Assembly: GCA_944990035.1 (NCBI GenBank)
Contig: CALYLX010000099.1
Location: 186,001 to 250,000, forward strand
Direction of reading: 5' to 3'
Length of the DNA: 64,000 bases
Source of the DNA: Clitopilus passeckerianus
Lineage: Eukaryota; Basidiomycota; Agaricomycetes; Agaricales; Entolomataceae
Both the position numbers and the translations under genes were made by a program. A model generated the notes under the pieces. It made no database searches and had not been told where the DNA came from. It worked only from the letters and a program-made list of their open reading frames with translations. Position 1 is the stretch's first letter. The number at the start of each line of letters is the position of its first letter. Below, piece by piece: positions 47,013 through 60,157 of this stretch.

Positions 47013-49408
47013 GTTGGGATTATACCCTAATTGATATATTTTCCCTCTGTGCAGGAATACCTATGCCTTTACACTTCCAATGTTGATGATCGGTTTCAGG
47101 CCTTCGTTTCCATTGTATCATACTTAGCTGGGTGTTATTTTTCGTTGCTTTCTGAACACTACACATCTGCTGCTCTATTGTTCATATACTCGTTCTAATC
47201 TCGCAGCTCGTAATCTTCGCTTATATGTATATACCATTATTTTGTTGTTACCCCCGTGTTCTGCACTTGTATCGTTAGGTATTTTGCTGCTATAAATCTA
47301 CGACCATTGGGCCTACCGTATGCATTTGCTCGTGAACTTGTCATAATGAACATTGGGCCATGAACGGGACACACCGATCAGGCCAAAATTCCGCAACAAG
47401 GTTAATTCCCCACATGCGCCACATGAAAGGCGACTGCAAAAACCATTATTTTGGCTCCTTGCATAGGAAGGCGGGCAAGTACAGTAGGGTTCGTCTATCT
47501 GTGCTACCTTACTGCTGTCTGAGAACGCACGTTCGGCATGGCGGCATTCAGGCAGCGTGAGAAGACGGAGATCCGTGCGTCCATCATGATTAAATAAAAC
47601 ATTGCAATTGTCCTCATGTTAGGCAAGTCTCTCGACTAACGCCTAGAGTCCACCGACAATCAGCGAATAACAGAAGTACATGCATGGCCACGAGGTATTG
47701 GAGCACCAAGAATGAGTAGTGACACTGCGGCTTCGAAGTCTTGAGTCCTGGCCGCGCTTTGACACCCCCACGATCACTGATAGACTATTGGGTTATTTGG
47801 TTTACGCGCCAGTGACCAGGGCTGAAAGTTCTTTCCGACATACGGCTGAAAAGAAAGGCACCATTTTGACTTGGACTTGTCGCTTTTCTTGCAAAATAAT
47901 GTGGCTCCAAAACCAAATACGTTCTCTTAGGGCGCGGCCTTCCTTAGAAGCCACCTAAGGCTAAGTGGTGGTGTTGTATCTGATATTCTATTCAGAATAA
48001 TCCCTGACCTCCAATCTCCTGGAAAAAACAAGCGCAAGACGCGTGCTCATCATGAAAAATGTTGGCGAAGTTTTGGCCGCATTACACCATGGCGGGAATC
48101 TTTCGAGCCAACTTTACAGGGTCCATCCCCGTCCATCTGGGCTGCTGAATAACCACTTTTGCAAAAAAAAAAAAACATATCGTTATCAGTCCACGGTCGT
48201 TCTAGAGTAATCCACTCTCTTGCAAGCAAATCTGACGCTGGCTTTGTCCTTTTCATTGGACCTCTTTTGGTTTAGATCATGACTCGAATTACATTAAGGC
48301 CCCTTGATAAGGCAATGACAGATGTCCACATAGCCCCTTTCTTGGACGGAAGTATAATCCAGGTGGATCACTCACATGTCAGCCGTCCAAGTGGACCAAC
48401 ACTTGCACGGGGTCACCACCTGGAGAGAATTTACAAGGTTCACCACTCACGGATTGTGGTGTCCCACCGTTCAATGTCCTCGCTGTGCTTCTGTCCGGTC
48501 AAAAGTCGTAAACGGATCATCAAAGATGCAGAACCTCGGCAGAATCGGGCGTTCCGGGTAAAATCGTCAAGTCGAGCACCGAAAGAAGTTAGCACTGAGG
48601 ACAATTTCTCGGAATAGCAATCTGAAAGGGCGCTCGTGCCTGTCTACAAGTTCTGAGCTTCTGATTGTGATTATTCCGGCAAGAAGGGCGGGACCATGAA
48701 TAATTCTGCCTTCAAGTGCAGCGAAGGGAAAATGTGCACTTAAGGAGTTGATGCGTAGCAGGATTTGCAACACCTGCAGGGGTCACAAGTTTTCGGTGAA
48801 ATCCTACCATTCTTAGCGGGTAAACGAATGATGCGGACTTGGACCAGCAGGTGACGTAGTCTCCGGGTTATCCTTCCAACAGACTTTTGACTCTCTTGAC
48901 TCCCATCATGGGATAGCAACGACGCTGACTGAACCTGACTCTGGGCAGGGAGACTTGCAAGCGACCACACCGGCTCTCGGTAAACATACGGCGATCGCAG
49001 TCTACCTTTTCTCTGAGTCCGGGAGAAAAATGCGATAGGGACGGTCCCAATTTCCGAGATATGATCGAGAAAAGAGTGTCGTGGACTGGTCTCGATCATT
49101 TCCACCAACCACGGCACGTCTACCCTAGCTGAAAACCCAGATATCGCCTCTCCTTGTTCTCGACGGTTTTCTAGAACAAAGAACTACTTGATTTGGGCAG
49201 AATTTCACGAGAATACGCGTTTGAGATCTTAAATGATGTGATGAAGCAAGGATACCACGAGCGTACCCTATAACCTACCATCAAAACATAGCTCTGAGTG
49301 ATGAAATGTAGGCAGAAATGGAATATCATAGACAATCGTATGGTGCACAATTTCCGGATGCACATAGCCCTGGGATGGAACAACATGAGAGAAGACATGC
49401 GACGACAG
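47013..49408. other. Gene-poor interval between convergent genes, 2.4 kb
   Basis: T-rich 3' region after the HMG gene (47013-47300), then no supported gene. A run of about 12 A lies near 48163-48175. Frames at 48279-48617, 48740-49117 and 49171-49461 overlap on both strands without protein-like composition. Confidence 0.45.
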
Positions 49409-52400
49409 CTACCTCGCCTGCACCACACTGAGCCAACAGTGATGCCCACAACCTCCTGCACACAAGCGGCCCAGTATCTTCAAATCATTTCTGCTGAGGT
49501 CCGGATCAATCAAAAACCCAGTTTCTGCATCGGCGTGGGTCCCGGCAGAACCACTCTGTTGGCCACGTTTTTGACGATCGTTTCTGGCTGAAGCGGCGGG
49601 GTAGACTCCAGCGGCTCGAATGCTGGCAGGTGCGTTCTGTTGGTGATAATCTCGGTAACACTCCTGGTGAGCACCATGGTGACAGATGGAACATTGCATG
49701 GAAAGCGTCCGTATTGGTAATCGGCTGTAAAGCAGAAAAAATGTTGAGGATGGGCGGGGTGAATGAAATACCCAAGCGGAACACACCAAACAACGCAACG
49801 AGCTACGTAGCTTTGACACTTCGTGCAATAAGAGTGACCCCCTTTCACGAGGTTCCCTTGATGGCCAAACCCTTTGGGAGCTGCAATTGGTTTTCTGCAT
49901 CGACCGCAGGCGGTATAGATAACCGTTTCCACCTTTATCCGATATTTAAAAATCCCGCACATCATATGAATGGCCACAACGCACCAAGGTTCTATTTCGG
50001 ATGGACTCGATCGAGCAGAATTTGCGAAGATGTGCAGCACAAGCGTAGATGCGAGAGCGCTGTAGCAAGTCTGGTCAGGGAGGCATCAGTCATGCTTCTA
50101 TGAACGAATGCACGTGGACGAACCAATATACGAATCCAAGAAGCGACGGGTCCTGCTCCTAGGTATTCCCAATTCTTCGGCAGCAGTGAGTGCTAGCATA
50201 GCACACATTTGAACGTTGCCCTGCATGTTATATCAGCAATCTCCCAAGAGCGTCGTCCGTTCTCCCACATACCTCGTCAGAGTAGGTCTCTAAAGCATCT
50301 TGAAGTGCAGTAAAAGCCAGGTCTCGAAACCGCTTTTCATCAGCACGAACGATTTCAATTCGACGTTCAGTCAGTTTGTCTGACTCCGGAATTTCCCCTG
50401 AGTGCTTATGACCTCCGTTGAGAAGGCATGGTTTGGTGAGGGATGCACCTCGATGGCCGATCGTAGTAGCCATGCCGCCATCCAAAGCGAAATCGGAAAA
50501 GGGGAGCGACCTCCGCCTGTCGGGGTCTTTCAGATCTCGCAGGGTTTCCTCCACAGCTAAGCTTCTAGGAAGTAGCTCCGTGTCCTTCCCGTTGTTCGAT
50601 AAGTCTGCGGCCAGCACTGTCCGTATGCTGCTCTCTGAATCTTGCCGAGAGAGCGCGGGGAGTGGGCGGGGTCCAGCAGCGGGCGTGGTGCCCGTTGCAG
50701 CTAGTAAGGCAACGGTAGAACTTCTCCGTGGGCGCCCTTTCTTACGAGAACGAGATCGCTGATGTCTAGGTCTCTTTGAAATTGATGTAGACCTTGCGCG
50801 AGTTGGTGTTCTTGCATAAGCTGGTCGGCTTACGCCTTCGTTCTCGTCTGAATCGGGCTCGAATTCGGCTTCGTTGTCCGTAGACCGAGGAGAAGGGGAT
50901 GTTTCTTCGTCTTCATCGTCTCGTGGAGCCCAGTCGTCGACCTCTCGATTACCATCCTGATGGGAGGCTTCGTCAGAGGACCAACGTTGCTGCCCAGCCA
51001 CCCGAGATAGTGGACTGGGAGTCGGAACATTGCTCATGCTCCGCATGTTATGCAGGGCAGGGGAGGTCACCGGCTGGAAGAGGCTGCTGCTCACAGGAAC
51101 ACCTCCAGGCCCGTTGAGACCATCACTGGACTCATCACCACCATCTCCGTCCATGACCGTTCCACCACCAGCCACCAGCTCTTCATCCTCATCCGAATCA
51201 GAGTCGTCAAGCGCTCCTTCTCCTACGTGTCTCAGACTTCCACTCCCTCCACCAGTATTGGATCCTCTCTCCGCGGGACTCAAGCTGTGAGAACCATGAA
51301 CAGAGAATGACTGTCTTCGATAGACAGAGATTGAGGATCGGCGGGAAAGATCTATATCACCGGCGCCATAATCAATGGGTCTAGAGCTATAGAAAGAGGG
51401 GCGACGAGGTGTCAAAGAGTAAGGAAGGGGAGGGAGGCCATTCGGCAGCTGACGGGGAGACGATTGCGTAGACGACACAGGTGTCAATCGGCGGGATCGC
51501 GAAACTGAGCCTGATGTGCTCCTGCTTGGAGGTGGTGGAATGACAGGGGCAGAAGTGCTATGTCCGCTCGGACTTGCTTTGCGGAGCTGAGAAGGGAGGA
51601 TCGGCTGTGAGGTCGAAGATGGCGGAGGAAAACTGTAGTTAGAGGGAGGTAATGGCGGGGACGCTGCGGGTACATGGGCAGGTGTGTTTGTTCGTGAGAC
51701 AGGCTTCCTAGAAGATTTTTTCTCTGCAGCTGCTGTCGCCAGTTCGCTCAAAGATGCGCCGAGGAGAAGCCATGTTTGGCCTATCTGAGCTTGCTTGGCA
51801 TCAAATGCAACCTACTCTCAACCAGTTTGATAATGTCGATCACCATGCAGAGATGACTACTTACCTGAGCGTTTATCTTGCAAACTTCAACTCTATCCCT
51901 TTTGCTCTCTTCTAACGCTGGCCCGGTTTCATCGTCGCCCCAAATAACATATCCCTTCGCGAGTCGCTCAAAGACTTCCAGATTTGCTTCCGCATCGTCG
52001 ACCACTATTGTTCCAACATCTTGTTCTCCCCTTGGAGTATACCGGGGATCACCGATCGCTTTGGGCTTGACATTGTACCAGTCAGCGTTCTGGCGCTTAT
52101 CCGCAGGTCTACAGATGGTGCCTCAAGTCAGTTCCTTGTTTTCGCAAAGTCACCCCCGCGGAAAGGCTAAGCCTTAGGGGGGTAAATAAAACCTCAGAAA
52201 GAACCACACTTACATGTCATCGTACGGAATCTCCCATCTGCTATGTTTTGTCACGGTATTTGCGACAAACGTGAGAGAGCCGGAGGCGTCCCACGTCGCA
52301 GTTGACCGAGTGATGCTATCAATAGGCTTTGTGCAATCCCTGAGATCAATCTGAGAAAAGGTCCCCGAAGAATGCTGGGTCCAAATCACGTCTGATTCAG

Positions 52401-54314
52401 ACCCAAAAACCAGGTCTAGAGCGCAAAAAGGTCAAATGAGCGCCTTGTCCAAAACGAGAATCCCCAAGAGAGAGATGGTTGGACCTTACCTGTCACGCTA
52501 CCCTCGGCCGCCGACCCGGTAACTGACCACTTTGCAATCCAACCCCTCCTAACATCCCAGATCTCCACTGCATCCCCTGCCGCGACGGCTGCACTTGGCC
52601 CTGCACCAACTGTAGCCGCCCCTCCCAAGCGACTTTCGGGACCGAACCCACTGGACCCAGGCAAGTTCGAGGATCTGCCACCGACGACTTCTGACGACAA
52701 CCGTGTTGCGCCGCTGCCAACCACACCCGTCTCCGGTCCTCCTCCCCTCACTCCGCCGCTTGCGAAATGAGAAGCTGATGAACTCTGCATTCCTCCACCT
52801 CCCTGCCCGAGCAAATCTGGGTTTGACCCTGGTGTAAACTCGGCATTCGACACGACCGCGAGTTCACACTCGTATTCTGGCCGCCACACGACCCGCCTGA
52901 CTGGGAAGGAGGGATGCAGGATATACGTCGGTCGATTCCGCATTTTCCCTCCTGCTTCGCCAGAACCAGTCGAACTGTTTGCCGCTTGTGGTATGGCAGA
53001 TGTGAGATCCCAGACTTTCACACAGCGATCCAGACCGCCACTGGCGAGCCATCCCAGGCCGTTATTTGGTGAGATATCTGGCAATCCGCCACCGGCATCG
53101 GGGCCGCCTGCACCGGATAAGGAGATATGAGAATGGGCAGACGTGGGTATGGCAAGTGGCGGATGAAGGTAAGAATAGCTGTAGCTGGCCGGAAGGCGAT
53201 TACACCAATCAAGGCTGGTAACCGAGCCTGAATGTGCTACTGGCAGTCGATCGAGGCATCCACGCTGGCCCATCGAGAGATCCCATCTGAGAAGCGAAGT
53301 GTCAGAAACGGCGTCATGAAAGGCAGGGAGAAGAGTTGAGACGAGGGACACGGAATGGGGTCCCACTCAGGCGAAAGGAAGACACGAACCTCCAAATGCT
53401 CCCGTTATCTTGGCCGACAATGGCATAGAAGGGGTGTGCGATACTCGGCGAAAATGCGAGGCTTCTGACAGCTGCCGGATGATGTACACGGAGGATAGAG
53501 CGGTCAAAACTCCTCAGGTCCTGGATATCGTGTTAGACAATAGACGAAGATTTTTGAGGGCACAAGACTCACCCAAACACGTAGATCACCGTCCGATGAT
53601 CCACTTATGCAGTAATGGTGTACGACATGGGATACACACATAGCGTTGATCGACCTAATATGGTCTCTGCATTTTCGTTCTGTAAGAATCTGAGGGTCAG
53701 AATCTGGCCATAATCACGAGAAGCAGGCTGAAAAATATGCCGCAAGACCAGTACTCACTTACCGAACTTGCTAGCATCCGTCCTGTTGATATCCCATAGA
53801 ATCAGCTCCCCATTTCTTGCGCTGGTGATGATCTTGTTGCTGTAAGCTAGTTCTTCGGTCAGCAGATGTCCAGACAAGAGTCTTAGCACACGTTCGACGT
53901 ACTTCCCCATCCCCAAGCAACATCTGTGCTAGCACAGTCAATCTTGAGACCGCTGCCCTCCCAGAAATTCTTTGATGCATCGATACGATATCCGCCTTTC
54001 CCGACAGAAGACTTGTGTCCTGGCGCCGTGTTGTATGAACCATCATGAACCGATATGATTCTCAAGGCTGAAGCAGAGTCAAGATTAGCTCCAATGAATA
54101 AAGTACCAGAAAGAACACCGAACGCACAATCTTTTCCCGTAACAGCACACATACGACCATCTTCATTCTTTGATATCGCTCCTCCACCACTCGGAGTTGC
54201 TCGATAGAAGCGAACATACTTTGTTCGACCCAAATCAGGCCCGGTTGACCTTGGGTCTGCGTATATTCCGTGGCCGTCGAGGTTGAGCCGAAGGTTGACT
54301 AGTCTGTTGCTCAT
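49409..54314 (-). CDS. RTC1: Rtc1/Sea2 (WDR24)-type SEA/GATOR2 subunit: WD40 repeats plus C-terminal RING-like domain
   Basis: The ATG at 54312-54314 (MSNRLVNLRLNLDGHGIYAD) precedes WD40 repeats: DVAWGWG, NKIITSARNGELILWDINR, HHYCISGSSDGDLRVWDLRS, QDNGSIWRWDLSMG, LASGGLDRCVKVWDLTSA, and AVEIWDVRRGWIAKW. A middle exon (50228-51751) holds a ~400-residue Ser/Pro/Asp-rich disordered linker. After ETYSDE the last exons give GNVQMCAMLALTAAEELGIP, a helical region, then Cys motifs CGRCRKP, CTKCQSYVARCVVCRLP, CSICHHGAHQEC and CAGGCGHHC, ending at 49409. WD40 domain, linker and CxxC/CSICHxGxH/GCGHxC zinc domain in this order match Rtc1/Sea2 and metazoan WDR24. The SEA/GATOR2 complex acts at the vacuole to control TORC1 in response to amino acids. 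Assignment is by domain order and motifs. Confidence 0.87.
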
Positions 54315-55155
54315 GGCATGGAGGCTGGTGGTGGTTGTCACTTGTTGTGTTATCGTTGGCTCGAATGGGAAAGCTGATCCCACCTTTGTCACCGACGCCC
54401 ACGATGCCTAACACTCTTCAAGCAACCGACAGCACACTCTTGGAATTTCATTCTCAAAGCCTCCTATGATGAAGAACCCTTCTACTGGATGATTTTTGCA
54501 GATGCGGCCAAGCGTCTCCCGCTACATTTGCACCCAGGCTGGCCGCGACGACCATCCGCCTTTCCACCTGTACAGCTGCCACCAACACCACAAAAAAACC
54601 CCTCCCTGGCCATTTCTTTTCTCGTGCTTCAATAACGCCTAAAGCTTTGCATACACTCCAGGTCATCCAATATGCTTGTCAAAATTTTCCCGCCTGTGAC
54701 CACATGAAGTCTGGAAGTTCTCAGCGCAACCATTTATAGCTTTGTAGTACTTCTCTCACTCTCTACTTCTACTGGCTCCCGCTTCGACTGGCAACCCAAG
54801 CCCAGCATAGTATTCCAAGTGAGTCGGCCTTAGCTCAACGTAGTCCGACAGAACCTAAAGAAATATAGTGTACTGCAGCTCAAGCCATCTCCACATGGGC
54901 CCGTTATCCTGTCAAAAACTAAAGTCGGGTTGAATAGGGCCTCCACTAGACGAATAGGACTACCAACCCTGTATGCTCTCTAGAAAGAATGGAAAGAACT
55001 TTTGCCCAAACTCACGTCCTGAGAGCGACATCACACAAAATAAAAGAATGAGAAGCTTCGTGTATTCGCTTGAAATATTTTTCGACCCGCTTGGGCTTTC
55101 TACAATCGATAAAACAAATAATAGTCTGTCCAAATCGCCTCTATCTCCATCCTAC
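54315..55155. promoter_or_regulatory. Promoter region of the RTC1-like gene
   Basis: Upstream of RTC1 and downstream of the fasciclin gene. Pyrimidine-rich on the plus strand. A 70-codon frame at 54454-54666 overlaps no recognisable feature. No defined site called. Confidence 0.4.
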
Positions 55156-56681
55156 TCAAGGGGACAAGACGGCGAACCCACCAATCATCATGCTGAGGAA
55201 GATTATGAGGCAAGCGACACCCCTGGCAGCCCAAGCATCTCCGCGAACGATGCTTTGAGCGGTATTCCTGTCACCATCGTTGCGTCCATTGCCTGAATTG
55301 TTGTTATCTGCGTTATTGGCGCCAGTGGCTTTGGGACCGATTGGGCCGGTCTCAGTGGTCGAGACAGCAGCAGTTGAAGTAGCAGATTGATAACTGCCGA
55401 AGATATTAACAATGAGACGAGGGTTCGTGATAGCAAAACTTACGCAGCAGAAGCTTTAGAGGCATCGGTATCTATGTTTGCGAAGACATCGTTGATGTAA
55501 TGCACGACGCCATTCTGGATCAAGGTGTCGGACCTCACAATTCTTGCAGTAACATTGCCATTGCTAACGTAGGTACCGGTAGAGTTGGTGCTGAAGGAGA
55601 AGTTCTGACCAGATGCGGACACGACGCCATTCTCTTCGCTATTGAGCTGCGGAGAGTAGAACGTGGATCCGTTGACATACTGACGAAGGACGTTAGGATT
55701 GGCGAAAACATGTGTCCGAATGATATATGCCCACATGATTGCCCAGAAGAGCACTAACAGCAGTGTCGTTCGCAGTAAGTGTGGTGAGTGCAGTGCCAGC
55801 GGCCCGTAGGGCATCATCCGTTGGGGCGAAGAGCGTGAAACCTCGAGTGTTATTGGACTCCAAAGATTGGACCACGAACTGCGAATCATTATTCATCCTT
55901 GAAGAGGTCAGGACACCAGTGAACGAGGAGGCGTTTGGGTATGCTTCCAGAACAGAGGTCAATCGCCCAGGAGGCGCAAGAACACCGTTTATTCCAGCCA
56001 GAAGAACATTGCCACTCAGCGCCGTGGTGTTAACAACATCGACTTCAGGACTAAATGCGCATCAGTATGTTATGTATAACGTGGGAGAAGGCACAACGTA
56101 CGATTGATTGAGGAAGTAACGAGTATCATCCGAGCTATTGCGTGTCCAGACAAGCACTTGACCTTTGCCGCCTTCCAAGTTGACCATGGGCGAGTTCGTC
56201 AGCAGGGTGCGACCAACAATGACAGAGGGCAAAGTAGCAGCATCCAGTGAAGTAGGCCCAGCAGTATCGTTGACGAAGCTTCCTTGAAGAACATGATAGG
56301 ACAAAGCAGCAGCAAGCTCCTCAGGCGTGTCGTTGAGGCCCGCTAGATCTGGATCGCTGACTGTGACCTCCGTCAGAAAAGGCGCATATGTTCACTTTTA
56401 AGTAGCATATACTCACATGCGGCGTTGTTGGGAGCGAAAACGGTGTGATTGCGATCGCCAGTAGAGAGCTCAAAGACGATGCGTTTACCAACATCAGTAC
56501 CATTAACACTAGCCAAGGCGTCTGCAAAGGCGGTAAATCCAGCGTTTCTCAGCGCATCCAGAAGACCAGAAAGATTGGAATTTGAAGAGTTGCCAGACGC
56601 CTGCGCCTGTACTGGAGAAACACGGAAGGAAAGTGGGATTAAGGCCGAAAGACCATAGAGTGCAGTACGAGTAAGATACAT
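55156..56681 (-). CDS. Fasciclin (FAS1) domain protein, probably GPI-anchored
   Basis: Start ATG at 56679-56681 with a signal peptide (MYLTRTALYGLSALIPLSFR...VQAQ). FAS1 domain 1 includes LLDALRNAGFTAFADALASV, HTVFAPNNAA, and ELAAALSYHVLQGSFVNDTA (H box). FAS1 domain 2 includes LAPPGRLTSVLEAYPNASSF, TLFAPTDDALRAAG, and SDTLIQNGVVHYINDV. A Thr/Ser/Asn-rich stalk follows, then a hydrophobic C terminus (GVACLIIFLSMMIGGFAVLS) with TGA at 55156-55158. That tail fits a GPI-anchor signal. Many N-glycosylation sequons (NSS, NDT, NNT, NGS) occur. FAS1 proteins act in adhesion and are common at the basidiomycete cell wall. A TATA-like cttatatagg lies at 56728-56737, about 47 bp upstream. Confidence 0.88.
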
Positions 56682-57888
56682 AATGGCGGGAAGAAAAGAA
56701 AGCGATGAGGATATCCTGAGGTGAGGGCTTATATAGGTCACTCGAGGGAGATTCGCTGAATGACGTCGATGAATTAAGTTTATGTGTGTTTATTTCGAGG
56801 GCTCTTCGTGCTGAAGCCACAGGCAAAGTCTAATCTCATTGGTGCCATGAATAACACAGCAGACGCTGAGTTCGAAGTGTCTGTTCCGTTGGTGAATGCG
56901 GTTACGTTACGGCATGTCAAGTTATCATGCCACCAATCGTCCCCGACTTGGTCTCCGACCCAATTGTTCGGTAAGATTTGGTTGTAGATTAGCCTGGAAG
57001 GTACCCAATGGGGCTTTAATAATCGCGATTCACACAAACGTCCGGTGTGTGTCCACTTTCCAGGTTGTTGGCCATGAAACACAGGTAGAATTGCACATAA
57101 TTGCACCCGATTGCAAGCGTGTGTGATTGCTATCAAGGATTGCACCCGAACACCTCTTTAACGCGACGCGTTATTTGGGCGTGTTTGGTAGACAGCGGCT
57201 ATGAGCGATCCACCAGGGACCATTCTTTGATCACCGGCATCTTCCAACGCTTTCACTCTCTCAACAACTGTCACACCAAAAGTACATCTCGTACACGGTT
57301 CACGCAGTCTAGGGACCCTCAAGTTGAACACTCAACTACCGTTGCGTTCAATGAAATAATGGCGTCGTATCATCCTTAGCAGATAGTTTAAAAATTCAAG
57401 TGCAAGCGAGTGCAAGTTCTCTGGCGTACTTGATGCAAGTGATCTCGACGCCTCTGTTTCTCTCCATGGCCAGGCTATTCGCAAAGCAGGCTAACGCTGA
57501 GCCAACTATTATGCGACTATCCGTCTACAGAGGCTCTGAAAGGCGCTTTGTTTGGATGACAGTGCCTGTGCGCAGTCCATCAGGATGCCCATCCCCGCAG
57601 CAAGGTTCCTTGATTCCAGTATCTTTCCGAATAATACATTCTTGAATGGGATTGGCCGTAATAAAACTTTGATAGCTACGGTCTGGCGCTTGGTGGCTGT
57701 ATCGAAGGTGGATTGACCCCGGTAGTCAGGATTTCTCACCGACTTCCAGAATTCTCTGGGGAGACCCTTATAAAGTTGACAGCCACGGTTGCCACACGGT
57801 TCTTTCTCGCTATGAACCTCTCTTCTATATAACAATCCTTTGGACGCCTCAGCTTCTCTGAACCCTCTTCTACTACTTTCTTTGTGAT
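56682..57888. promoter_or_regulatory. Divergent promoter region, fasciclin and DUF6533 gene A
   Basis: A TATA-like box for the fasciclin gene lies at 56728-56737. A frame on the minus strand at 56780-57145 (121 codons, with DDWWHDNLTCRNVTAF) and one at 57509-57940 were considered. Neither shows a family motif or supportive splicing. Confidence 0.4.
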
Positions 57889-59313
57889 ATGGTATTTCCT
57901 CATCGCCTGGATCGTGATGACGCGGGTGGTCCTCAAGCATCAGCCCAAACCAACGGAGTCAGTATTTAACTTTTATGTTAACCACAAATCGACTAACCAG
58001 GTTTGGGGTGGGATGAATAGTACACAGATGGTAGGCTCCACATCGTTCTCTGCAACCTTTAGCCTTCCGCTCACCGGCAAGGATAGCCATTTGCCTGACC
58101 ATCACCGTGAGTACCCTGCTACTGCGCGAGTGCGTGACATCGTACTCAACCCACGCTTTACGACGCATAGGTCTATGATCTGATGTTGACCCTTCCCCTC
58201 GAGGTCAGCTTGATCTGGAGTTCCAAATGGAGCGTGACAAAGATACTGTACCTCCTCTCGCGGTACTTTCCAATATGCGTCTTCACTTTCTATCTACTCT
58301 GTAAGCCCTAGCAGAAGTAACCTCCAACATGCCTTGACTCTGACTTCTTCTCAGACGACGTTCCTACCGGACCACTTGCGGCCTTTGCGGGTAGGTCGGG
58401 CTTGGCTCCCAAGTTGTCCGATTGTACGGCCTTCGCTCTTTCCCAGCGCCGAAGATACTCAGAATATTTGCAGGGCTCTTAAATGTCAACCTAGTCGTGG
58501 TGGAAGGTACGTTATCTTTGTATCTTTGACATTCACTGGCTCAATCCATTACTCTTTAGCACTATTTTCCTTGCGAACATGGGCAATCTGGAATAGAACT
58601 CGAGCCGTTGGGATTCTATTACTTACGCTCTTTTCGAGCGTATGGATCACAACCTTCGTGCTTCTTATCCTGGTTCAAATTGACAAATTCGACAACCACA
58701 CCTTCACCCCGCTCAATTTTGGCATGCTGACAGGATTCTATTTCTGTGAGTACAGCCTACGTTAAGGACCAACGGTATCGTATCTGAACAAATCCTAAGG
58801 TACCTCAACGCTGATGTGCATAAGAGCTTACCAGTCCTGTGAGTTCTTAATACTCGATATCTCCGCGAAGCGCTAATAAAAGTCCTCAGCCCTACTCCCT
58901 GGAACGAGTTTTATGAGGACTATCAACTTGCATGGTCAGTTCAATGGACTTGAAGGGGTTGGTGCTTGTTCTCACTTGGCATCAGGCGTCCTGTACTACA
59001 TATTCCTGTTCATTCTCTCCCTTTTCTCCTTGATATTCTCTATCGTGCATAGACGTGAAGTAAGCCCTCGTGTCGCATCCACAGCTCTTACCCTCTGATG
59101 ATCTCGTTCCTCAGGTTCAGCAAGTTCTACCAAGGTGAGCTGCCATCCCCCACGATTCATCGCTTGACTCTGATCATTTTCAGAGTGCTACAGCTACTCT
59201 TCACCATCATGGTCACCCGCATGACCCTCAACCTTCGAGAATCCGGAAGACGCACAATGCGAGGTGAAAACACGGGTTTGCTCACCTCGGAGTTCTACAA
59301 CGTCTCGACATAG
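57889..59313 (+). CDS. DUF6533-type multi-pass membrane protein A
   Basis: Many short exons. The diagnostic N-terminal region reads ARIAICLTITVYDLMLTLPL, then EVSLIWSSKWSVTKILYLLS and RYFPICVFTFYLL, matching the YDxxLTLxxEVxLIW...RY pattern of the basidiomycete DUF6533 family. Later exons give ILRIFAGLLNVNLVVVEALF, SLRTWAIWNRTRAVGILLLT, STLMCIRAYQS, VLYYIFLFILSLFSLIFSIV and VLQLLFTIMVTRMTLNLRES, ending in TAG at 59311-59313. About seven hydrophobic segments are expected, in the plasma or an internal membrane; no function is known for the family. Exon 1 is uncertain. The favoured start is ATG 57889 (MVFPHRLDRDDAGGPQ) with a GTCAGT donor; ATG 58013 is an alternative but is in a different frame from the core. 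Confidence 0.75.
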
Positions 59314-59737
59314 CTGGCAATGCAGGGACCGACATTGATCCACGCGGCCAAGTGTCAAAGAACAAAGCGCGGATCATGTACACATCCTAGAATCGACCCG
59401 AAAACAGTCCCTCACGGCACGTTCTCAGCCTTGCCGCAGACACTCGCCCCGTGGAATAGGCGTGGATGACGCCAGATGACGCATATGTCCAGGGATGTTT
59501 CCGGATAATCAATAACTTGAATAGCCTAGAGTCCTCCTTCCGATGAAGCGACAAGTGGTTCAATCAACTACTCCGCCGAACTCATTCTGTCATCGTTGGG
59601 TGAGGGTCAAATTCAAAATTTTGATTCAAACGTCAACAACGGGACTACATATTACAGCTAGAACAAATATATCTACAGGCGTTACAATCGTTACAGAGAA
59701 TACAAAGGATGCACCAAGCAAAAAGTTGGTTCTGAAA
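59314..59737. other. Convergent intergenic region
   Basis: Lies between DUF6533 gene A (+) and the small secreted protein gene (-). No coding sequence supported. Confidence 0.45.
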
Positions 59738-60157
59738 TCATGAGGATACCTTCAACGCCAATCGAAGCGTCGACTGTACGGGGCATGATAGTGTGTCTTC
59801 ACCACAATCCCAAGCGAATTTATAGTCGCCAACCTCAGCGCAGTAGTATCGGTGGCCCTCGATGCTGTATGTGTGTTCACGGGAGCCGCAGAATGATTCG
59901 CCTTGGAGGAAGCATGGGACTTGTGAAGGACGGGCATTTTCGGCGGTACAACCCTAGAAGATGAGAATGGATTCAGTCAGGCTGAATCTATCGAGAGGAA
60001 GACCAACGTACCTGCTCGTTGAAGGTTCGTCCGATATTGAACGCAGCTACGAGGTCCAGGAAGAACATGTAGAAGAGGATGGCAAGTATATGGAACTTCA
60101 AGCAAACCTCATTCAGCAACAGGATAAAAGACAATGACGCGTCCAACTCACCTGCAT
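59738..60157 (-). CDS. Small secreted cysteine-rich protein, 101 aa
   Basis: Three exons: 60152-60157 (only ATG CAG), 60012-60095 and 59738-59953. Introns of 56 and 58 bp have GTGAGT/AAG and GTACGT/CTAG ends. The spliced start is MQFHILAILFYMFFLDLVAA, a clear signal peptide, followed by FNIGRTFNEQG. The mature part has six cysteines, in GCTAENARPSQVPCFLQGES, FCGSREHTYSIEGHRYYCAE, and WDCGEDTLSCPVQ, and ends KVSS with TGA at 59738-59740. Six Cys in a ~78-residue secreted chain suggests three disulfides, as in fungal small secreted or effector-like proteins. No known family was recognised. The two-codon first exon explains why simple ORF calling misses the N terminus. Exon 3 alone has no suitable start. 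Confidence 0.68.

Noticed and set aside
56780..57145. 121-codon minus-strand frame with several N-glycosylation sequons
   Set aside because: No start context, no signal peptide and no family motif. It overlaps the fasciclin/DUF6533 promoter interval.
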